DNA from: an uncultured Bacteroidales bacterium
Lineage (GTDB): Bacteria > Bacteroidota > Bacteroidia > Bacteroidales > P3
Length of the DNA stretch: 64,000 bases
Assembly (NCBI GenBank): GCA_944320415.1
Contig: CALUHJ010000005.1
Span: forward strand, 62,001-126,000
Reading direction: 5' to 3'
Shown: one piece after another, positions 18,968-27,829 of the stretch
How the letters are laid out: each line of letters begins with the position of its first letter
Position numbering within the stretch: the stretch's first letter is position 1
Position numbers and translations under genes: made by a program
The notes under the pieces: model-generated
What the model was told of the DNA's origin: nothing
Database searches by the model: none
What the model saw: the letters and a program-made list of their open reading frames with translations, nothing else

Positions 18968-21145
18968 ATGTTAGGAATTAAGAAAGTCTTTCAATTGGAT
19001 GATGGAAGACAAATTGAGATTGAAACCGGCAAATTGGCGAAACAGGCTGATGGTTCGGCCGTTGTACGTATGGGAAACACCATGATACTTGCGACGGTTT
19101 GTGCAAAAAAGGAAGTTGGTGAGAACGTGGATTTTATGCCTTTGACGGTAGATTATCAGGAAAAGTATTATGCGACCGGAAAGTTTCCTGGAGGTTTTTT
19201 CAAGAGGGAAGCCAGACCGAGCGAATATGAGATACTTATATCGAGATTGATAGACAGGGCATTGAGACCTTTGTTCCCGGATGATTTTCATGCCGAGGTT
19301 CAGGTTCAGGTAACACTTGTTTCTGGTGATTCCACCATTCCGCCGGATGCATTGGCGGCATTGGCGGCATCTTCGGCACTTGCGGTGAGCGACATACCGT
19401 TCAACGGTCCTGTTTCCGAGTGCAGGGTGGCATATATCGACAATCAGTTTGTGATAAATCCTACTTTCGAACAGATGGAAAGAGCCGATTTGGATCTTAT
19501 CGTTGCTGCCACTGAAGACAATATCATGATGGTTGAGGGTGAAATGAAAGAAGTGTCGGAGGATTTGATGCTCGAAGCCCTTAAACAGGCACACGCTTCA
19601 ATCAAATTGCACTGCAAGGCTTTGAATGAACTGACTCAAATGGTAGGAAAGACTCAGAAAAGGGAATATTGTCATGAAGAGAACGATTTGGATTTGAAGG
19701 CGCAACTGCATGAGGCTGTTTACAGGAAATGTTATGACTTTGCACACAAGGGAATAAAGAACAAGGCCGAAAGAGCAGAAGGATTTGAAAACATAAAACA
19801 GGAATTCATCTCCACTCTTACTCCGGAAGAAGCCGAGGAAAAGGCGTTTATGATAGACAGATACTTCCACGACACTGAAAAGGAGGCTATGAGGGACATG
19901 GTTTTGAACGAAAGGGTAAGGCTTGACGGAAGAAAATTGGACGAAATAAGGCCTATATGGGCTGAGGTTGACTGTCTGCCAACTCCTCACGGTTCAGCAA
20001 TATTTACAAGAGGCGAAACACAGTCCCTTTCAACCTGTACGCTCGGCACAAAACTGGATGAACAGGTCATAGATGGCGCAATGATAGAAGGAAAGAACAA
20101 CTTCATACTTCATTACAACTTTCCGGGATTTGCAACCGGTGAGGTAAAACGTGCCGGCAGTACTTCAAGAAGAGAAATAGGTCACGGCAACCTTGCCATG
20201 AGAGCATTGAAACAGGTATTGCCTTCACAGGAGGAATGCCCTTATACGATAAGACTGGTATCAGACATATTGGAATCGAACGGTTCCTCTTCCATGGCTA
20301 CGGTTTGTGCAGGAACGCTCGCGCTGATGGATGCTGGAGTGAAGATATCCAAACCTGTTTCCGGTATAGCAATGGGACTGATAGCAAAAGACGGAAAATG
20401 GGCAGTGCTTTCCGATATTCTCGGGGACGAGGACCATTTGGGAGACATGGACTTCAAGGTTACAGGTACAAGAGACGGAATCACAGCCTGCCAGATGGAT
20501 ATAAAATGCGACGGTCTTTCCTATGAGATATTGTCTCAGGCACTGGCTCAGGCCAAGCAGGGAAGAATGCATATATTGAACATAATAGAACAGACCATTC
20601 CTGAACCGAGGGCTGATTACAAGCCTCATGTTCCGAGAATAACCAAGATGATGGTTCCTAAGGAATTTATCGGTGCAATCATAGGACCGCAGGGCAAGGT
20701 TATTCAGGAAATGCAGAAGGATACAAACTGCATAATAACGATTGAGGAGGTTGGAGACAACGGAATAGTTGAGATTTCTTCTGTTGACAAGGCTGGAGTG
20801 GAAGCTGCAGTGGCCAGAATAAAAGCCATAATAGCCGTTCCTGAAATTGGAGAAGAATATGAGGGAACTGTAAAGAACCTTCAGGCTTTCGGAGCTTTCG
20901 TTGAATTCCTTCCTGGAAAGGACGGCTTGTTGCATATAAGCGAAATAAGCTGGAAAAGAGTGGAAAAAGTGGAGGATGTCTTGAAAGTGGGTGACAAAAT
21001 AAGAGTCAAGCTCATCGATATTGACAAAAAGACCGGCAAATTCAAGTTGTCGCACAGAGTGTTGCTTCCAAAACCGGAAGGCCATGCGGAAAGACCGGCA
21101 CGTCCTGCTCCTGCAAACAGACCGGTTAAGAAAACGGAAAACTAA
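18968..21145 (+). CDS. pnp: Polyribonucleotide nucleotidyltransferase (PNPase)
   Basis: Phosphorolytic 3'-5' exoribonuclease, 725 aa. Two RNase PH domains (about 1-230 and 330-555, the second with the catalytic region [13 protein letters not shown] and [17 protein letters not shown]), a KH domain ([12 protein letters not shown] near 575) and a C-terminal S1 domain ([21 protein letters not shown] near 635), then a Pro/Lys-rich tail. ATG at 18968 is preceded by AAAGG. Complete and intact. Confidence 0.99.
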   Translation: MLGIKKVFQLDDGRQIEIETGKLAKQADGSAVVRMGNTMILATVCAKKEVGENVDFMPLTVDYQEKYYATGKFPGGFFKREARPSEYEILISRLIDRALRPLFPDDFHAEVQVQVTLVSGDSTIPPDALAALAASSALAVSDIPFNGPVSECRVAYIDNQFVINPTFEQMERADLDLIVAATEDNIMMVEGEMKEVSEDLMLEALKQAHASIKLHCKALNELTQMVGKTQKREYCHEENDLDLKAQLHEAVYRKCYDFAHKGIKNKAERAEGFENIKQEFISTLTPEEAEEKAFMIDRYFHDTEKEAMRDMVLNERVRLDGRKLDEIRPIWAEVDCLPTPHGSAIFTRGETQSLSTCTLGTKLDEQVIDGAMIEGKNNFILHYNFPGFATGEVKRAGSTSRREIGHGNLAMRALKQVLPSQEECPYTIRLVSDILESNGSSSMATVCAGTLALMDAGVKISKPVSGIAMGLIAKDGKWAVLSDILGDEDHLGDMDFKVTGTRDGITACQMDIKCDGLSYEILSQALAQAKQGRMHILNIIEQTIPEPRADYKPHVPRITKMMVPKEFIGAIIGPQGKVIQEMQKDTNCIITIEEVGDNGIVEISSVDKAGVEAAVARIKAIIAVPEIGEEYEGTVKNLQAFGAFVEFLPGKDGLLHISEISWKRVEKVEDVLKVGDKIRVKLIDIDKKTGKFKLSHRVLLPKPEGHAERPARPAPANRPVKKTEN

Positions 21146-21168
21146 AAGACTCATTCATAATATTCGAA

Positions 21169-21198
21169 GTGGGGATATGATCATGTCCCCACTTTTTT
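21169..21198 (+). terminator. Rho-independent terminator after pnp
   Basis: GTGGGGA...TCCCCAC hairpin (21169-21192) with a T run. Confidence 0.85.
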
Positions 21199-21208
21199 GT
21201 TTTTACGG

Positions 21209-21283
21209 AATCAAGTTCTAGAAAATCCTTTTCTGAATCTGTTTTTTTCTTTTCTGAAAAGGATTTTGCCGAATTTGATTCCG
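21209..21283. repeat. 21-bp-period repeat array, locus E
   Basis: Cores at 21209 (AATCAAGTT), 21230 (TTTCTGAAT), 21251 (TTTCTGAAA) and 21272 (AATTTGATT) at exact 21-bp steps. The outer cores pair (GGAATCAAGTTC with GAATTTGATTCC) and AAAATCCTTTTC pairs with GAAAAGGATTTT. It lies between the pnp terminator and the next promoter. Confidence 0.9.
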
Positions 21284-21311
21284 ATGATTCGGTTCTTTGT
21301 AAGAAAAAACG

Positions 21312-21319
21312 TAACTTTG
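21312..21319 (+). promoter_or_regulatory. Promoter -7 element upstream of the O-antigen-ligase-like gene
   Basis: TAACTTTG matches TAnnTTTG. It supports translation from the ATG at 21365 rather than the many upstream in-frame codons, which lie before or on the expected transcription start. Confidence 0.6.
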
Positions 21320-21364
21320 CATATGGTAATTTCTCAAAGGAACGGACGAAAGTTGATAAACAAA

Positions 21365-22627
21365 ATGCAGCATTTTTTTTACGGACTTATTCTACCTGCT
21401 CTCGTTTTATGTGCTTTTTGTATCGCATTGCCGCCTTTTTTCAAAAGTATTTCCATTTTTGTTTTGGCATTGACATTGGTTATGAGCGGAGAAGTGTTCC
21501 GATTGAAAGTACCGTTGAAACGGATTCTTGATTGGAGAAATCCCTTGATTTATCTTGTAGCTCTGTATCTTTTTTATGTCCTGAGCCTGCTTTGGTCCGA
21601 GAACAAGGCTTACGGACTGGAGGATTTGCAAATCAAGCTGCCGTTGTTTCTCTTGCCCTTGCTTGTGTATTTTATACCTAAAGAAACTCTGACAAGGAAA
21701 AATATATGGTATTGCTTTACAGCTTTTGTTGCAGGACTTTTTATTGTTGAATGCGTATGTTTGGTTGAGGGATTGACTCAGGCTGTCAAAGGTGGGGGAT
21801 TCGATGTGAGGGAAATATTCTATACCCGTCTGGCAAACGACAATCATGTTGCATATCTGGCACTATACAATTGTTTCTCTCTTGTTTTTCTTTATCTTAT
21901 GCCTGCAAAAAGGCTTTTCGGTCAAAAGGTCGGACGATGGAATGTCTTCAGAATAGTGGCATTTGTCTTCCTTAATTTGTTTTTGATATTGCTCAATTCT
22001 CGTGCCGGTACGGCAGTCATGATTTTTGTGAACTTCATGATGTTTGTCGATACTTTGTGCATCAGAAAACAATATTCCAAATCGGCAGGTCTGTTTGTAA
22101 ACATAATCATTCTAGTTGTTCTGATCATGCTTTCAAACGGTTTTAGCCACAGATATTCCGATATTGGAGAGAAATTAAATGCAGAAGCTGATGTTGGTGA
22201 GAAAATAACGGATTCGGTTTCACAGAGGAGTTTTCTGTATGGTAGTCTTCCGTTTCTTTTGTTGGAAAGTCCCGTAATTGGTTTTGGAGTGGGAGATGTT
22301 AGAGATGAAATTGAAAGTTTCCGCAAGGAACAAGGCGTTGACTTCGGACGTTATCTGAATGCGCACAATCAGTTCCTTCAGACAGCAATAGCGACAGGAT
22401 TGTCAGGATTGCTTATGCTGTTGCTTGTATTTCTTTGTTTTTCATTCAACTGGTGGCGCAAGGATAGTTTGATGTTTTTGTCTGCTTTGTGTGTGTTCGG
22501 GATGTTCATGATGACAGAGTCTGTTTTGGAACGTCAGGCAGGAACGCATTTTATGGCATTTGCATTTTGCTGGCTTGCCTTTTTCATTCCGAAGAAGGAC
22601 AAAAAGAAACAGGGAAAACGATATTGA
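21365..22627 (+). CDS. O-antigen ligase / Wzy-like polymerase family membrane protein
   Basis: 420 aa with about 11 hydrophobic helices, a large periplasmic loop (about 215-330) containing the SRAGT segment and the GFGVGDVRDE...NAHNQFLQTAIATG stretch typical of the Wzy_C/O-antigen ligase family, which moves undecaprenyl-linked glycans onto lipid A or other acceptors. The ATG at 21365 is chosen because the -7 box at 21312 places the transcript start near 21325; an ATG at 21323 would be nearly leaderless. Ligase and polymerase cannot be told apart by sequence. Its stop lies within a hairpin shared with the converging gene. Confidence 0.82.
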   Translation: MQHFFYGLILPALVLCAFCIALPPFFKSISIFVLALTLVMSGEVFRLKVPLKRILDWRNPLIYLVALYLFYVLSLLWSENKAYGLEDLQIKLPLFLLPLLVYFIPKETLTRKNIWYCFTAFVAGLFIVECVCLVEGLTQAVKGGGFDVREIFYTRLANDNHVAYLALYNCFSLVFLYLMPAKRLFGQKVGRWNVFRIVAFVFLNLFLILLNSRAGTAVMIFVNFMMFVDTLCIRKQYSKSAGLFVNIIILVVLIMLSNGFSHRYSDIGEKLNAEADVGEKITDSVSQRSFLYGSLPFLLLESPVIGFGVGDVRDEIESFRKEQGVDFGRYLNAHNQFLQTAIATGLSGLLMLLLVFLCFSFNWWRKDSLMFLSALCVFGMFMMTESVLERQAGTHFMAFAFCWLAFFIPKKDKKKQGKRY

Positions 22628-22645
22628 AATCATTTTCCCTGTTTC
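22606..22645. terminator. Bidirectional terminator between convergent genes
   Basis: Perfect 13-bp stem GAAACAGGGAAAA (22606-22618) / TTTTCCCTGTTTC (22633-22645). It overlaps the stop codon of the upstream plus-strand gene and lies 22 bp past the end of the minus-strand gene. Confidence 0.75.
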
Positions 22646-22667
22646 CTGCAGCCGAATATCGTCTCCT

Positions 22668-23066
22668 TTATATATCCTCCTCATCTTCCTCTTGTGTGTC
22701 TTCCAGATCCTTTATGTCTGAATAGTCTCCATGAACCAGAACGAACTTGTCTTGATTCGATTTGTCTTCAGTATCTTCGTCTTCGGCGTTAGATGTTATT
22801 TCATCGTCATTTTTTGATGTGCCCAAAATTTCTTTGTCAAAGTCTTCATCGGAAAACTTGGAGTCTATTACAACATCAACTTTCACCATGTATACTGCGT
22901 CATCCGTTTCCAGAGGGACAACATACATGAGGCTTCCGTCGGGTTTAGTTATTTTCTGTGCTGCGTCTGCATACCCATCACCATAAGTAGAATCGAATAA
23001 ATCTCTTGCCTGTTGCGGTAAATTTTGATAACTTATTATCAAGCGTTTTTTCTGTGATGCTTTCAT
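22668..23066 (-). CDS. Uncharacterised acidic protein
   Basis: 132 aa, no signal or membrane segment. Residues 1-75 look folded (KKRLIISYQNLP, then DGSLMYVVPLETDDAVYMVKVDV); residues 85-132 are a very acidic, low-complexity tail (ending EEDEEDI). The first half resembles a small conserved Bacteroidota family of unknown function. ATG at 23066. The 123-bp upstream gap is AT-rich with no clear promoter. Confidence 0.75.
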   Translation of the reverse strand: MKASQKKRLIISYQNLPQQARDLFDSTYGDGYADAAQKITKPDGSLMYVVPLETDDAVYMVKVDVVIDSKFSDEDFDKEILGTSKNDDEITSNAEDEDTEDKSNQDKFVLVHGDYSDIKDLEDTQEEDEEDI

Positions 23067-23189
23067 CGTATTGCCTTTATTTTTTTTGCAATATTACTAA
23101 TATTGCCTCTAATTAAAAGCAATTTTATTTGTGTTTTTTTTGATTTTTTTCATACATGGCTGTATTACAAAGTCATAACCGTATGTTTT

Positions 23190-24062
23190 TTATCTCAAAA
23201 CGGTTATGTTGCCTTTGTAAACACGTCGTTTTTCTCCTTGTTTTACAGAAAGGATATAGAAATATGCACCATCCGGAACATCATGTGCATCCCACAGGTT
23301 TGAATAGGATTTTGTCGAATATACCGTCCTTCCCTTGGAATCGAAAATGATAAGTTCGTTATCAGGATATTCCTCTATGTTTTTTATTTTGAAATAATCG
23401 TTTTGACCATCTCCGTTCGGACTTACGAAATTTGGTATCTTTATGTCGGGCTCAAATACCCGTATTTCGGTATTTTGAGATACCGTATTCATGTTGTATG
23501 ACTTTTCCCGTGTCGTAATATGTTCCTTAACAGGCTTTTGTACAGGTTCTTTCCTTGTATCTTCCTTTGTATTCTTGGAAACGGTATCTGTTTTCGACTC
23601 ACATGTTTCTATTTCAGGCTGAGAACAGTAAGTCGGTATTTCATTTTGGGAAGGCAGTGCTTCATTGGTGTTTATGCTTTTCAGTGTAACTTTTTCCGCT
23701 TTTTGCACTTCGACCCTTATTGTGCCTTTATCAATCATGTTGTTTTTGACGGCCATGTCTGGAGTCTGCCTTTGAATAATTTGTTTTGATGTATTGATTG
23801 TTGCAGGCTTGGGTTCCTCTTTGTCCAATGCCATGTATGTCACCGTTCCCGCAAGGGCAACTGTGCCGATTGCAAAGGCCGTTTTTGCGGCTATTGATGC
23901 AGACTTTACGGCATTTAGTGCCGATTGTACTAAATTGGAAGAAGATGTGTCGGTTTGAGGCATGCAAGAGTCCATACGGGAATTCAGTTTTTCCCATATA
24001 TAGTCCGGTGTTTTTGTAGTAACATCGGACAACTCTTTTTTGTACAAATCGTCTATTTTCAT
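23190..24062 (-). CDS. Anti-sigma-factor-like membrane protein with gliding-motility/T9SS type B C-terminal domain
   Basis: 290 aa. A short cytoplasmic head (MKIDDLYKKELSD...YIWEKLNSRMD) like anti-sigma factors, one transmembrane helix near 60-79 (AFAIGTVALAGTVTYMAL), a Lys/Glu/Thr-rich periplasmic linker (about 80-205), and a C-terminal CHU_C-type domain (FVSPNGDGQNDYFKI...DVPDGAYFYIL) as in gliding-motility and T9SS type B cargo. The ATG at 24062 is fixed by AAGGAGG 7 bp upstream and lies 1 bp after the sigma-factor stop. The pairing implies it holds the sigma factor at the inner membrane. A sorting-type domain on a membrane-held regulator is odd. Confidence 0.85.
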   Translation of the reverse strand: MKIDDLYKKELSDVTTKTPDYIWEKLNSRMDSCMPQTDTSSSNLVQSALNAVKSASIAAKTAFAIGTVALAGTVTYMALDKEEPKPATINTSKQIIQRQTPDMAVKNNMIDKGTIRVEVQKAEKVTLKSINTNEALPSQNEIPTYCSQPEIETCESKTDTVSKNTKEDTRKEPVQKPVKEHITTREKSYNMNTVSQNTEIRVFEPDIKIPNFVSPNGDGQNDYFKIKNIEEYPDNELIIFDSKGRTVYSTKSYSNLWDAHDVPDGAYFYILSVKQGEKRRVYKGNITVLR

Positions 24063-24063
24063 G

Positions 24064-24615
24064 TCATTTCCTCCTTTGCCGTTCAAGTTCCAATAGAAAA
24101 TCCTTCAGTTTCATTCTCACTCTGTAAACGGTGGTTTTCACTACATCAACACTCGTTTCTAGCAATTCCGCTATCTCGGTGTATTTGTAGTCTTCCATTA
24201 CGTAAAGATTGAATATCAATCTTTGTCTTTCAGGTAATGTTTGTAGGGAATGCAGCAAATCTTCTCCGCTGAATCTTTCCGGTAAATCCGTATCCCGTTC
24301 CATGTCTGCTATGTCGCATGTCAGTTCTTCTGTCTGAGCTTTGGACTCTCTTTTGCACATGTTTATGCAGTTGTGTACGAAAACCACTTTGAGCCAAGAA
24401 TAAAACGAGGCGCTGAAATTGTAAGAAGAAATATTGGAAAACGCTCTCAGGAAACCCTCCACCAACATGTCTTCGGCCTGTGCCGAAGAGGATGCGTACC
24501 TGTTGCATATGGAGAACATGCTGTCCTTATAGGCATCATATATCCTGTGTTGCGCTTTTCTGTCATTGGATTTGCATAAAGCCACCAGTCTGTTTACCTC
24601 TTTCTTACTTAACAT
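24064..24615 (-). CDS. ECF-type RNA polymerase sigma factor
   Basis: 183 aa, sigma-70 family, ECF group. Region 2 (YDAYKDSMFSICNRYASS and AEDMLVEGFLRAFSNI, then SWLKVVFVHNCIN, about 27-85) binds core RNA polymerase and the -10 box. Region 4 (LQTLPERQRLIFNLY, then YTEIAELLETSVDVVKTTVYRVRMKLKD, about 124-175) binds the -35 box. It is followed 1 bp later by its presumed anti-sigma partner. Its target regulon is not visible here; envelope or T9SS stress is a guess from the partner. Confidence 0.95.
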   Translation of the reverse strand: MLSKKEVNRLVALCKSNDRKAQHRIYDAYKDSMFSICNRYASSSAQAEDMLVEGFLRAFSNISSYNFSASFYSWLKVVFVHNCINMCKRESKAQTEELTCDIADMERDTDLPERFSGEDLLHSLQTLPERQRLIFNLYVMEDYKYTEIAELLETSVDVVKTTVYRVRMKLKDFLLELERQRRK

Positions 24616-24666
24616 ACGCTTTCAGACAACAGACAACGAAAACTGCATAAAAGTAAACAGACCATC

Positions 24667-26982
24667 TTATTTATCTTTCCCTATGACGAAAGACTGACTT
24701 ATGGAATCTTTTCCGCCTTCCAGAACAATCGTATAGGCCGATGGCGGTAATTCAAAGTTGAAATCAGCGCAGTTTCCCGAAGAATGGAACGTTTCAGTGC
24801 TCACAAGTCTGCCGTTCAAATCATATATCCTGGCTTTTGAAAATGTATGCAGAAGGGGATGTTCCAACCTTATTTTTCCATCTGACGGATTTGGATATAT
24901 TTTCAGACGTTCCGTTTTGTTTTCAGGGGATTTAAGGCTTACTTTTTCCTTGTCTCCTATTGCCATTATGTAGTCTCCAGACACAAGTCTTGCGGAAACA
25001 TATCCGGATGAAGTGTTGGGAATAATGCAATCAACCAACTGCCAGTCGGATTGGGCATCAGGCCTGTACAAAAGCATAAGTGAATCCTTGGAAAGAAAAG
25101 AGGTGCAAAGCGTATTGTCAAAGGCAGATGCCTGAGTTGAGATGTCGAAATAGAACCTGGCATCCATTTCGGCATTGTCAAGATTCACACCTTCGACAGT
25201 CCAATAATGTTTCTTTGAAAAACGGGTTACGCCTTCCATATGTTCGCCTTCCTTGCTTCCGAGCCAATGCAGGGTGACTCTCAAAAGACAACTGTCCTGC
25301 AAAGAATGGACATACGTCCTGAAATAAGAGTCTTCGTATTTGTAAAGGCTGTCCTTGGTAATCATCTTGTAGGAATCTGTCGTCAGATCCAGAAATTCTT
25401 CATCCGAATCCAGGAAGGCGGCAACGGGATTGAAAGGCAGTTCGAAACGGTGAGGACTTCTGCTTCCGTCGTCCTTGATAAGACATTTGTAGGTATTGTA
25501 TGCGGAATCCATGAATGTGACGGGAATGCGGACATTACTAATGTTTGCAGAATCCTCACTCGGAGTGCGTATGTCAACTACAAGAGACGCTTCTTTTTCT
25601 CCAAATTCCACATCGGACAATGAGAAATGATGTATTATTGTATCGAATACGTAAGAATCGAAGAACTCTTGCAGGTCTATGTTTGAATAAGAGCTCAGAC
25701 TGTCTCTCATTGTGTGGGAGTCTATGTTTGCAAAAGAAAAATCGGACAGCAGTTTCCTTACGCTTTCATAAAACATACTGTCCCCCATATAAGCTCTTAG
25801 TGACAATGCAACAAGGGCACCCTTGTCGTAAACGGTTGATGAGTATGTTCTGCTGCTGTCAACGCCGTGTAAGGCAAAGACACCTTCCTGCAAAGGCAGT
25901 TGTTGCAGGACCTTTTTCTTTTTTGCACGGAAATATTCCTTTGCACAATTTTCCCCGTACATGGCCTCAAGGCTTATGCGTTCGGTGAATGTTGTCCAGC
26001 CTTCGTTGAGCCACATGTCGGATGAGGTTGCGCATGTCATTAGATTGCCGAACCAGCTGTGTGCGAACTCATGCACTATGACGGCTTGGTTGCTTACCGA
26101 AAAGTCTCTTGCACATAAATCTATAAGGCTTATGTTGTCCACATGCTCCATGCTTCCCAAAGGTGTGGTACAATATCCCACACGATTGAACGGAAAAGGA
26201 CCGAAACATTCTTCAAGCCTTGCAAAGGCCAAAGGAAAGTTCTCGAAAGCCCGTCTTACATTCAGACTGTCCGCAGTAAAATAGTGCACCTGCATAGGGA
26301 CTTCTCCGTTTATGGATTGAAGGGTCTGTTCCATTGTGTCAAAACCGGCAATAGTCACACTAGCCAGGTAAGGGGATATGGGTTGTTCTATTTTCCAGTG
26401 ATAGGTGTCATAATCTTCGTTATGGCTTATTCCCTCAAGTACTCCGCCGCATACCGCCGTAACATCTTTAGGAACGCTTATGTGAAACTCAAAAGAGGCC
26501 TTGTCCGCCAAGTCGTCTTTGCACACAAACCAGCTGCGTCCGTAAGAATGGGGATAATCCTCAAAAGCTATCCCCATGGAATATATTATTCTGCCGCTGT
26601 AGTGCATTCCGCCCCAACCCATGGGTTCAATATTGTTGCTTCCACTATAATAGAACCTGAAGGAAAGAGTGTCTGCCAAAGAAACATCCTGAGGTATTTC
26701 AATGAAAATCTTGTCGTCTTGACAAGAAAAATCAATGCTTTGGGAATTGTACACGACGGAATCAAGATCCGGATTTTTCAAATCAAATTCCAGCAAATTG
26801 GAATTTGATTCCAGAATTTTAAAACAAAGTTCCGTGAAACCGATGTGCCGTCCTGTTTGCAAATGATTGACATCAAGGGTTATGTTGTAACTTATCACGT
26901 CCGTTTGTGCGTTTTGTGCAGATATTGTTTGCAATATCATGAACGAAAAAAGCAGACTAAAAAAAACGAATGATTTTTTCAT
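24667..26982 (-). CDS. Secreted M1 family aminopeptidase with T9SS type A sorting domain
   Basis: 771 aa, signal peptide ending TISAQ (1-22). Zinc site HEFAH at 304-308 with the third ligand in NEGWTTF, the family pattern. The exopeptidase motif, normally GxMEN, reads GSMEH at 276-280, so the Asn is replaced by His. The C-terminal 75 residues carry IYPNPSDGKI and a sorting fold, so it is T9SS cargo. Residues about 51-74 (FKILE, SNSNLLE, FDLKNPD) are encoded by repeat locus F. It should release N-terminal amino acids from peptides at the cell surface. Confidence 0.94.
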   Translation of the reverse strand: MKKSFVFFSLLFSFMILQTISAQNAQTDVISYNITLDVNHLQTGRHIGFTELCFKILESNSNLLEFDLKNPDLDSVVYNSQSIDFSCQDDKIFIEIPQDVSLADTLSFRFYYSGSNNIEPMGWGGMHYSGRIIYSMGIAFEDYPHSYGRSWFVCKDDLADKASFEFHISVPKDVTAVCGGVLEGISHNEDYDTYHWKIEQPISPYLASVTIAGFDTMEQTLQSINGEVPMQVHYFTADSLNVRRAFENFPLAFARLEECFGPFPFNRVGYCTTPLGSMEHVDNISLIDLCARDFSVSNQAVIVHEFAHSWFGNLMTCATSSDMWLNEGWTTFTERISLEAMYGENCAKEYFRAKKKKVLQQLPLQEGVFALHGVDSSRTYSSTVYDKGALVALSLRAYMGDSMFYESVRKLLSDFSFANIDSHTMRDSLSSYSNIDLQEFFDSYVFDTIIHHFSLSDVEFGEKEASLVVDIRTPSEDSANISNVRIPVTFMDSAYNTYKCLIKDDGSRSPHRFELPFNPVAAFLDSDEEFLDLTTDSYKMITKDSLYKYEDSYFRTYVHSLQDSCLLRVTLHWLGSKEGEHMEGVTRFSKKHYWTVEGVNLDNAEMDARFYFDISTQASAFDNTLCTSFLSKDSLMLLYRPDAQSDWQLVDCIIPNTSSGYVSARLVSGDYIMAIGDKEKVSLKSPENKTERLKIYPNPSDGKIRLEHPLLHTFSKARIYDLNGRLVSTETFHSSGNCADFNFELPPSAYTIVLEGGKDSISQSFVIGKDK
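26760..26831. repeat. 21-bp-period repeat array, locus F (inside the M1 peptidase gene)
   Basis: Cores at 26760 (AATCAAGAT), 26781 (AATCAAATT), 26802 (AATTTGATT) and 26823 (AACAAAGTT), exactly 21 bp apart. AATCAAATTCC (26781-26791) and GGAATTTGATT (26800-26810) are a perfect 11-bp inverted repeat. In frame with the peptidase coding sequence. Confidence 0.8.
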
Positions 26983-27009
26983 GATTTTGGCTTAAAGATG
27001 AAACGGTTG

Positions 27010-27017
27010 CAAAGTTA
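27010..27017 (-). promoter_or_regulatory. Promoter -7 element of the M1 peptidase gene
   Basis: TAACTTTG on the minus strand, about 28 bp before the ATG at 26982. Confidence 0.6.
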
Positions 27018-27040
27018 ATAAAAACGGTCGGAAAAAATAA

Positions 27041-27070
27041 AAAAGCCGACTCTAATCTGAATCGGCTTTA
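27041..27070 (-). terminator. Terminator after tRNA-Lys
   Basis: On the minus strand TAAAGCCGA (27070-27062) pairs with TCGGCTTTT (27049-27041) and runs into T residues, directly after the tRNA 3' end. Confidence 0.85.
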
Positions 27071-27071
27071 G

Positions 27072-27144
27072 TGACCAAGCTGGGACTCGAACCCAGGACC
27101 CCATCCTTAAAAGGGATGTGCTCTACCGGCTGAGCTACTTGGTC
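27072..27144 (-). tRNA. tRNA-Lys (UUU)
   Basis: Cloverleaf of 73 nt: acceptor GACCAAG/CTTGGTC with discriminator A, D-arm AGCTCAGCCGGTAGAGC, anticodon stem CATCC/GGATG around loop CTTTTAA (anticodon TTT), T-arm GGGTTCGAGTCCC. No CCA is encoded. It lies in the 370-bp gap between the M1 peptidase gene and smpB, which otherwise holds its terminator and promoters. Confidence 0.98.
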
Positions 27145-27162
27145 AACCGCAATTGGCGAGTG

Positions 27163-27193
27163 CAAAAGTACTACTTTTTTCCTTACCTGCAAA
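27163..27193 (-). promoter_or_regulatory. Promoter of tRNA-Lys
   Basis: On the minus strand TTTG (complement of 27190-27193), exactly 19 bp, then TACTTTTG (27170-27163): a full match to TTTG-N19-TAnnTTTG, 19 bp before the tRNA 5' end. Confidence 0.9.
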
Positions 27194-27338
27194 TTTTGAA
27201 AACAAAAAAAAGAAACTGTTCATTGCAAGTTTTTGATTGACAATGTATTTGACAAGGATTACTTATGCAGAAGCACATGTTGCGACCTGAAGGGAAAACA
27301 AATATGAAAAAGATAATATCGGAATATGTTTTTTTTAG

Positions 27339-27346
27339 TATTTTTG
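27339..27346 (+). promoter_or_regulatory. Promoter -7 element of smpB
   Basis: TATTTTTG, ending 6 nt before the smpB ATG at 27353, so the transcript would start at or next to the start codon. Confidence 0.55.
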
Positions 27347-27352
27347 CAGTCT

Positions 27353-27814
27353 ATGCAGGGGGAAGAGAAACACTTGATAGACATAAAGAACAAAAGGGCA
27401 GGATTTGAATATTTTTTCATACAGACCTTTACTGCGGGATTGGTGTTGTGCGGAACGGAGATAAAATCCATAAGAGAAGGCAAGGCCAATCTTACGGATG
27501 CGTATTGTATGTTTGATAAAGGGGAGTTGTGGGTTTACAACATGCACATATCAGAATACAGGTTCGGTTCCTACTACAATCATCAGGTTAAGAGAATCCG
27601 CAAACTGCTGCTTAAAAAGAACGAATTGAGAAAACTGGAAAATAAAAGCAAGGAAAAGGGCTTTACAATCATACCTACACTGTTGTATGTAGACCAGAGG
27701 GGTTTTGCGAAACTGGAAATAAGTCTGTGCAGGGGAAAACATTCCTATGACAAAAGGGAAAGCATCAAATTGAAGGACAATAAGAGGGAAATGGAAAGAG
27801 CTCTTAAATTTTAA
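27353..27814 (+). CDS. smpB: SsrA-binding protein SmpB
   Basis: 153-aa tmRNA partner for trans-translation. KRAGFEYFFIQTFTAGLVLCGTEIKS, the ANLTDAYC segment, YNHQVKRIRKLLLKK and the basic C-terminal KRESIKLKDNKREMERALKF are all canonical. The frame runs upstream to 27326 but through the -7 box, so the ATG at 27353 is used. No tmRNA gene is seen nearby. Confidence 0.96.
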   Translation: MQGEEKHLIDIKNKRAGFEYFFIQTFTAGLVLCGTEIKSIREGKANLTDAYCMFDKGELWVYNMHISEYRFGSYYNHQVKRIRKLLLKKNELRKLENKSKEKGFTIIPTLLYVDQRGFAKLEISLCRGKHSYDKRESIKLKDNKREMERALKF

Positions 27815-27829
27815 TTTTTGAATTTGGTT

